From Bdellovibrionales bacterium (GTDB taxonomy: Bacteria; Bdellovibrionota; UBA1018; CAIPTA01): a DNA stretch of 8,891 nt. Both the position numbers and the translations under genes were made by a program. Positions 7,062 through 8,891 of this stretch are shown in pieces. Under the pieces are notes generated by a model. That model had not been told where the DNA came from, did not search any database, and was given only the letters and a program-made list of their open reading frames with translations. The stretch lies in NCBI GenBank assembly GCA_021730855.1, contig JAKFYM010000275.1:1-8891 (forward strand). Reading direction: 5' to 3'. Position 1 is the stretch's first letter; each line of letters starts with the position of its first letter.

Positions 7062-7079
7062 TGTTGGTTGCAACCCACA
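7062..7079. promoter_or_regulatory. Imperfect 18-bp dyad, candidate activator binding site (UAS)
   Basis: GGTTGCAACC (7066-7075) is a perfect palindrome. With one mismatched pair it extends to TGT...ACA (7062-7079). Its centre lies about 100 bp upstream of the expected sigma-54 start near 7171, which is typical for enhancer sites of Fis-HTH activators. It also covers the expected start of the response regulator's own promoter (7083-7112), so one bound dimer could activate rightward and repress leftward transcription. Binding by the 5685-7049 product is inferred. Confidence 0.5.
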
Positions 7080-7082
7080 ACA

Positions 7083-7112
7083 ATCATACCCCGTCGCGCC
7101 CTGTCCAGTGAA
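7083..7112 (-). promoter_or_regulatory. Sigma-70-like promoter for the response regulator
   Basis: On the minus strand the -10 is TATGAT (7083-7088, 5 of 6 to consensus) and the -35 is TTCACT (7107-7112, 4 of 6), with an 18-base spacer. The start would fall near 7076, inside the dyad at 7062-7079, giving a leader of about 27 bases. It is plausible but unproven. Confidence 0.45.
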
Positions 7113-7142
7113 TAGTTTCCCATAGTTAGCAAAATGTTTAGA

Positions 7143-7160
7143 CCGGCACGAGCTTTGCTC
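7143..7160 (+). promoter_or_regulatory. Sigma-54 (RpoN) -24/-12 promoter
   Basis: CCGGCACG-AGCT-TTGCTC has GG at 7145-7146 and GC at 7157-7158, the exact GG-N10-GC spacing. It matches the consensus TGGCACG-N4-TTGC except for the first T. The expected start is near 7171, about 53 bases before the ATG at 7224. Divergent placement beside a GAFTGA activator, with a dyad about 100 bp upstream, makes the site much more believable than a motif alone. Confidence 0.75.
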
Positions 7161-7223
7161 TAGGCATTTTAGATTCGGTAAGCGTTCGGAACAACACACA
7201 ACCACTTCAAAGGAGGATTGTTT

Positions 7224-7337
7224 ATGCACTTATATGAGATCGAGGAACCTCGGGCCGATGCGCGCTGGCACGACCTTACGGGGCAGGCTCTTTGGGACGG
7301 CCTGGAAGCCTGGCTAGAAGGCGCGGGGGACTGCTGA
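7224..7337 (+). CDS. 37-codon ORF leading the sigma-54 operon: microprotein, leader or detached N-terminus of the next gene
   Basis: The ATG at 7224 follows a perfect AGGAGG (7211-7216) at a 7-base spacing, the best RBS in the window, so translation is likely. The peptide is 37 residues, acidic, starts MHLYEIEEP, ends in Cys and is rich in Trp (W15, W24, W30). Its TGA overlaps the next ATG as TGATG, giving translational coupling. Residues 18-31 (LTGQALWDGLEAWL) resemble the 'L-x-G-x-S...' helix that precedes Walker A in sigma-54 activators. The next protein has an unusually short pre-Walker segment. A one-base increase in the G5 run (7325-7329) would join both frames into one protein of about 356 residues. 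Three readings are therefore open: a real small protein, a coupling leader, or a frameshifted N-terminus (true or sequencing). I do not recognise it as a known family. Confidence 0.6.
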   Translation: MHLYEIEEPRADARWHDLTGQALWDGLEAWLEGAGDC

Positions 7338-8296
7338 TGGACGCGCGAACCAGAAAAATCGCCGGCACCTCGCATACCGTGCTGGTCACCGGCCGCACCG
7401 GCAGTGGGAAGTCTCATCTAGCCCAGCAGATGCATGAAGCCAGCCCGCGCCGCGAGGCCCGCTTCGTGGTGGTGAACTTGGCCACCTTGAGTGAAAACCT
7501 GATTGAAAGTGAGCTCTTTGGCCACGAGAAGGGTGCATTTTCCGGGGCCGATATGAAACGTATCGGAAAACTCGAAACCGCTAACGGTGGCACCGTCTTC
7601 CTCGACGAGATCGGAGAGCTGCCCACGCGCCTGCAAGTGAAGCTGCTCGAAGCGCTCAATAGCCTGAAGATCTCGCCGGTTGGCTCCAATCGGGAGATTT
7701 GCCTAAACATCCGCATCATTGCCGCCACCAATCGCGACCTAGGAAAGATGGTGAACGAAGGGTTATTTCGTGAGGACCTCTACTTTCGCCTCAATACCTT
7801 CCATATCCACCTACCCGACCTAGCCTCCACGCCAGAGCGTATCCCGGCCTTGGCCAAATCTTTCGCCACCAGTGCAGCGGCCCGCCAGGGCAGGCACTTT
7901 CCGGGATTCACTCCCGCATTCGAGGCCGCCCTAGCTAGCTACGACTGGCCGGGAAATGTGCGTGAGTTGAAAAATGCGATCGATTTCGCCCTCGCCATGA
8001 GTGGCGACGAAGCCTTCGGTCCGCACCTGCTTCCGGCTCCTGTGCTGCGGCGGCGTGCTCATGCTTCGCTGGCGCTGGAAATGAATCGTTTTCCCACCGA
8101 CTATCGCGCCGCTAAGTCGGAATTTGAGCGGCTCTACCTTGATGAAGTGCTCAAGCGATTTCGCGGGAAGATCAACCTCACCGCAAAACAATCTGGCCTC
8201 TCCAAGGTCACACTCATCGACAAAATTCGTCGCTATGAAATCGACATTCCCCGGATCAAATACAACGCTCACCTAAAACAGGAAAACATCGCATGA
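7337..8296 (+). CDS. Receiver-less sigma-54 activator-like AAA+ protein with GAFSGA loop
   Basis: This is a 319-residue, PspF-like layout with no regulatory domain. The AAA+ domain (about 10-235) has Walker A GRTGSGKS (19-26; the family usually has GESGTGKE), sigma-54 loop GAFSGA (66-71, Ser for Thr), Walker B TVFLDE (86-91), the FREDLYFRL Arg-finger segment (144-152) and WPGNVREL (204-211). The Fis-type HTH is at about 272-303. The start chosen is the ATG at 7337, overlapping the previous stop (TGATG). A GGGGG 7 bases upstream is a weak SD, so expression probably depends on the leading ORF. An in-frame ATG at 7292 is less likely because it has no RBS and runs inside that ORF. The gene ends in an ATGA overlap with the lipoprotein. 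It is an ATP-dependent DNA-binding regulator, cytoplasmic. Whether it can still open sigma-54 promoters is uncertain; it may regulate its own promoter. Confidence 0.85.
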   Translation: MDARTRKIAGTSHTVLVTGRTGSGKSHLAQQMHEASPRREARFVVVNLATLSENLIESELFGHEKGAFSGADMKRIGKLETANGGTVFLDEIGELPTRLQVKLLEALNSLKISPVGSNREICLNIRIIAATNRDLGKMVNEGLFREDLYFRLNTFHIHLPDLASTPERIPALAKSFATSAAARQGRHFPGFTPAFEAALASYDWPGNVRELKNAIDFALAMSGDEAFGPHLLPAPVLRRRAHASLALEMNRFPTDYRAAKSEFERLYLDEVLKRFRGKINLTAKQSGLSKVTLIDKIRRYEIDIPRIKYNAHLKQENIA

Positions 8297-8891
8297 AGAC
8301 TATTTTTTTAACCCTTTTGCTCTTACTCGCGGCTTGCGCGAAAAAAGAATCCCCCCTCAGCTCAAAAAAAGAGGTGGCAACCGCCGCTCCAGCCACCACT
8401 GAAGAAAAAAGCGACCCGCTCCCCTTCTTTCTTCGCAGCAACCAATATGGCGCGGAAACCCTGCTGGCCACCGCCGAGGCAGCCATTCTCCAAAAAGCGA
8501 TCCTGCCCGCTGCCGCCGCGGAAAAATGCCTAGCGAGCGAACCCGTGCGAGAAGAGGTGCGTGCGGCCTGCGTGCTGCTTTGGGCCGCTGGCGAGGAACC
8601 CTCCCCCTCTCTCGAAGCCTATCTGTTGCGTGAAGGCACGAAATCTCGCCTACTAGCTATTGCTCTCGCGCGCCGGCCTGGCCTCGTGGCTCAGCTCGCC
8701 CACACCGACCTGCCAACCCTTCTTTCCCAGCTAACGAAAGACCCGCTCTGGCTGCGAGCCAAAGTGGTGAATGCTTGGTTGGCTCCCCGTCCCGCTCACT
8801 CGGGAGTCAATCTAGCGCAAACTCTGGCAGGCTATCTCACCACGCAGGAAAATAATTCTCCTCTTGATCTTGCGGAGCACGCAAAAGCCAT
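8293..8891 (+). CDS. Putative outer-membrane lipoprotein, 3' end beyond the window
   Basis: The ATG at 8293 overlaps the activator's stop as ATGA, and the frame is open for 199 codons to the edge. The N-terminus MKTIFLTLLLLLAAC is a type II signal peptide with lipobox L12-A13-A14-C15. Cleavage would leave an acylated Cys followed by A and K, with no Asp at +2, which in the enteric rule favours the outer membrane. A charged and Ala/Thr/Pro-rich linker (about 16-42) leads to a helical, Ala/Leu-rich domain from about residue 45 (for example ATAEAAILQKAILPAAAAEK, and VREEVRAACVLLWAAG). Its helix-pair rhythm could be TPR/HEAT-like but cannot be assigned. The product is unknown. Being the third cistron of a coupled sigma-54 operon, it is probably the envelope effector, or a sensor, of this regulatory unit. 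Confidence 0.8.
   Translation, partial: MKTIFLTLLLLLAACAKKESPLSSKKEVATAAPATTEEKSDPLPFFLRSNQYGAETLLATAEAAILQKAILPAAAAEKCLASEPVREEVRAACVLLWAAGEEPSPSLEAYLLREGTKSRLLAIALARRPGLVAQLAHTDLPTLLSQLTKDPLWLRAKVVNAWLAPRPAHSGVNLAQTLAGYLTTQENNSPLDLAEHAKA

Noticed and set aside
7050..7229. 60-residue N-terminal extension of the response regulator from an ATG at 7229
   Set aside because: The receiver begins normally at the 7049 Met with its own GAGGG. The extension has no SD, is Cys-rich with no domain, and would cross the sigma-54 promoter and dyad.
7292..7336. Upstream ATG at 7292 as the start of the AAA+ activator
   Set aside because: There is no SD in front of it, the extra 15 residues are Arg/Gly-rich, and the frame lies inside the small ORF. 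The TGATG start at 7337 fits the coupled operon better.

Overview
The window looks like chromosomal DNA of a motile Gram-negative bacterium. The supporting signs are a chemotaxis gene set, a sigma-28-like promoter, two proteins of the sigma-54 activator family with a matching -24/-12 promoter, and a lipoprotein with a type II signal sequence. GC content appears to be in the mid to upper 50s by eye (not counted). Nothing fixes the lineage. The density of sigma-54 regulators would suit Bdellovibrionota or another former deltaproteobacterial group, but that is a weak guess. No RNA genes, CRISPR arrays, insertion sequences or phage genes were seen.

Left part (172-4175, minus strand): a compact chemotaxis operon read right to left, consisting of a transmembrane chemoreceptor (MCP), CheW and CheA. 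The genes are joined by an ATGA overlap and a 3-base gap. CheA has all core domains but no room for a P2 domain. The MCP reading frame is interrupted by one in-frame TAG between the HAMP region and the signalling hairpin. The frame is intact on both sides of it, and an ATG lies two codons further on. TAG also ends cheA, cheY and the response regulator gene, so it is an ordinary stop here.

Middle (4176-5667, plus strand): the divergent intergenic region holds two 15-bp perfect inverted repeats and a good sigma-28 promoter match. The promoter reads into cheY and a 335-codon gene 6 bases downstream. That protein carries the D-x3-E-x2-N motif of CheC/CheX/FliY phosphatases followed by a degenerate receiver domain. 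It is probably a CheY-P phosphatase or a CheY-binding regulator.

Right part (5685-8891): a minus-strand NtrC-type response regulator (receiver, AAA+ with GAFTGA, Fis helix-turn-helix) is divergent from a plus-strand operon. The operon has a near-consensus sigma-54 promoter (GG-N10-GC), a 37-codon ORF with a perfect Shine-Dalgarno sequence, a receiver-less AAA+ activator with GAFSGA in place of GAFTGA, and a lipoprotein that runs off the window. Each junction is a stop/start overlap (TGATG, ATGA). An 18-bp dyad centred about 100 bp upstream of the expected sigma-54 start also covers the expected start of the response regulator's own promoter. The simplest model is a two-tier sigma-54 cascade: the response regulator switches on an operon encoding a second activator and an envelope lipoprotein, and represses its own gene from the same site. 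The 37-codon ORF is either a leader or microprotein, or the N-terminus of the activator cut off by a one-base change in a G5 tract.
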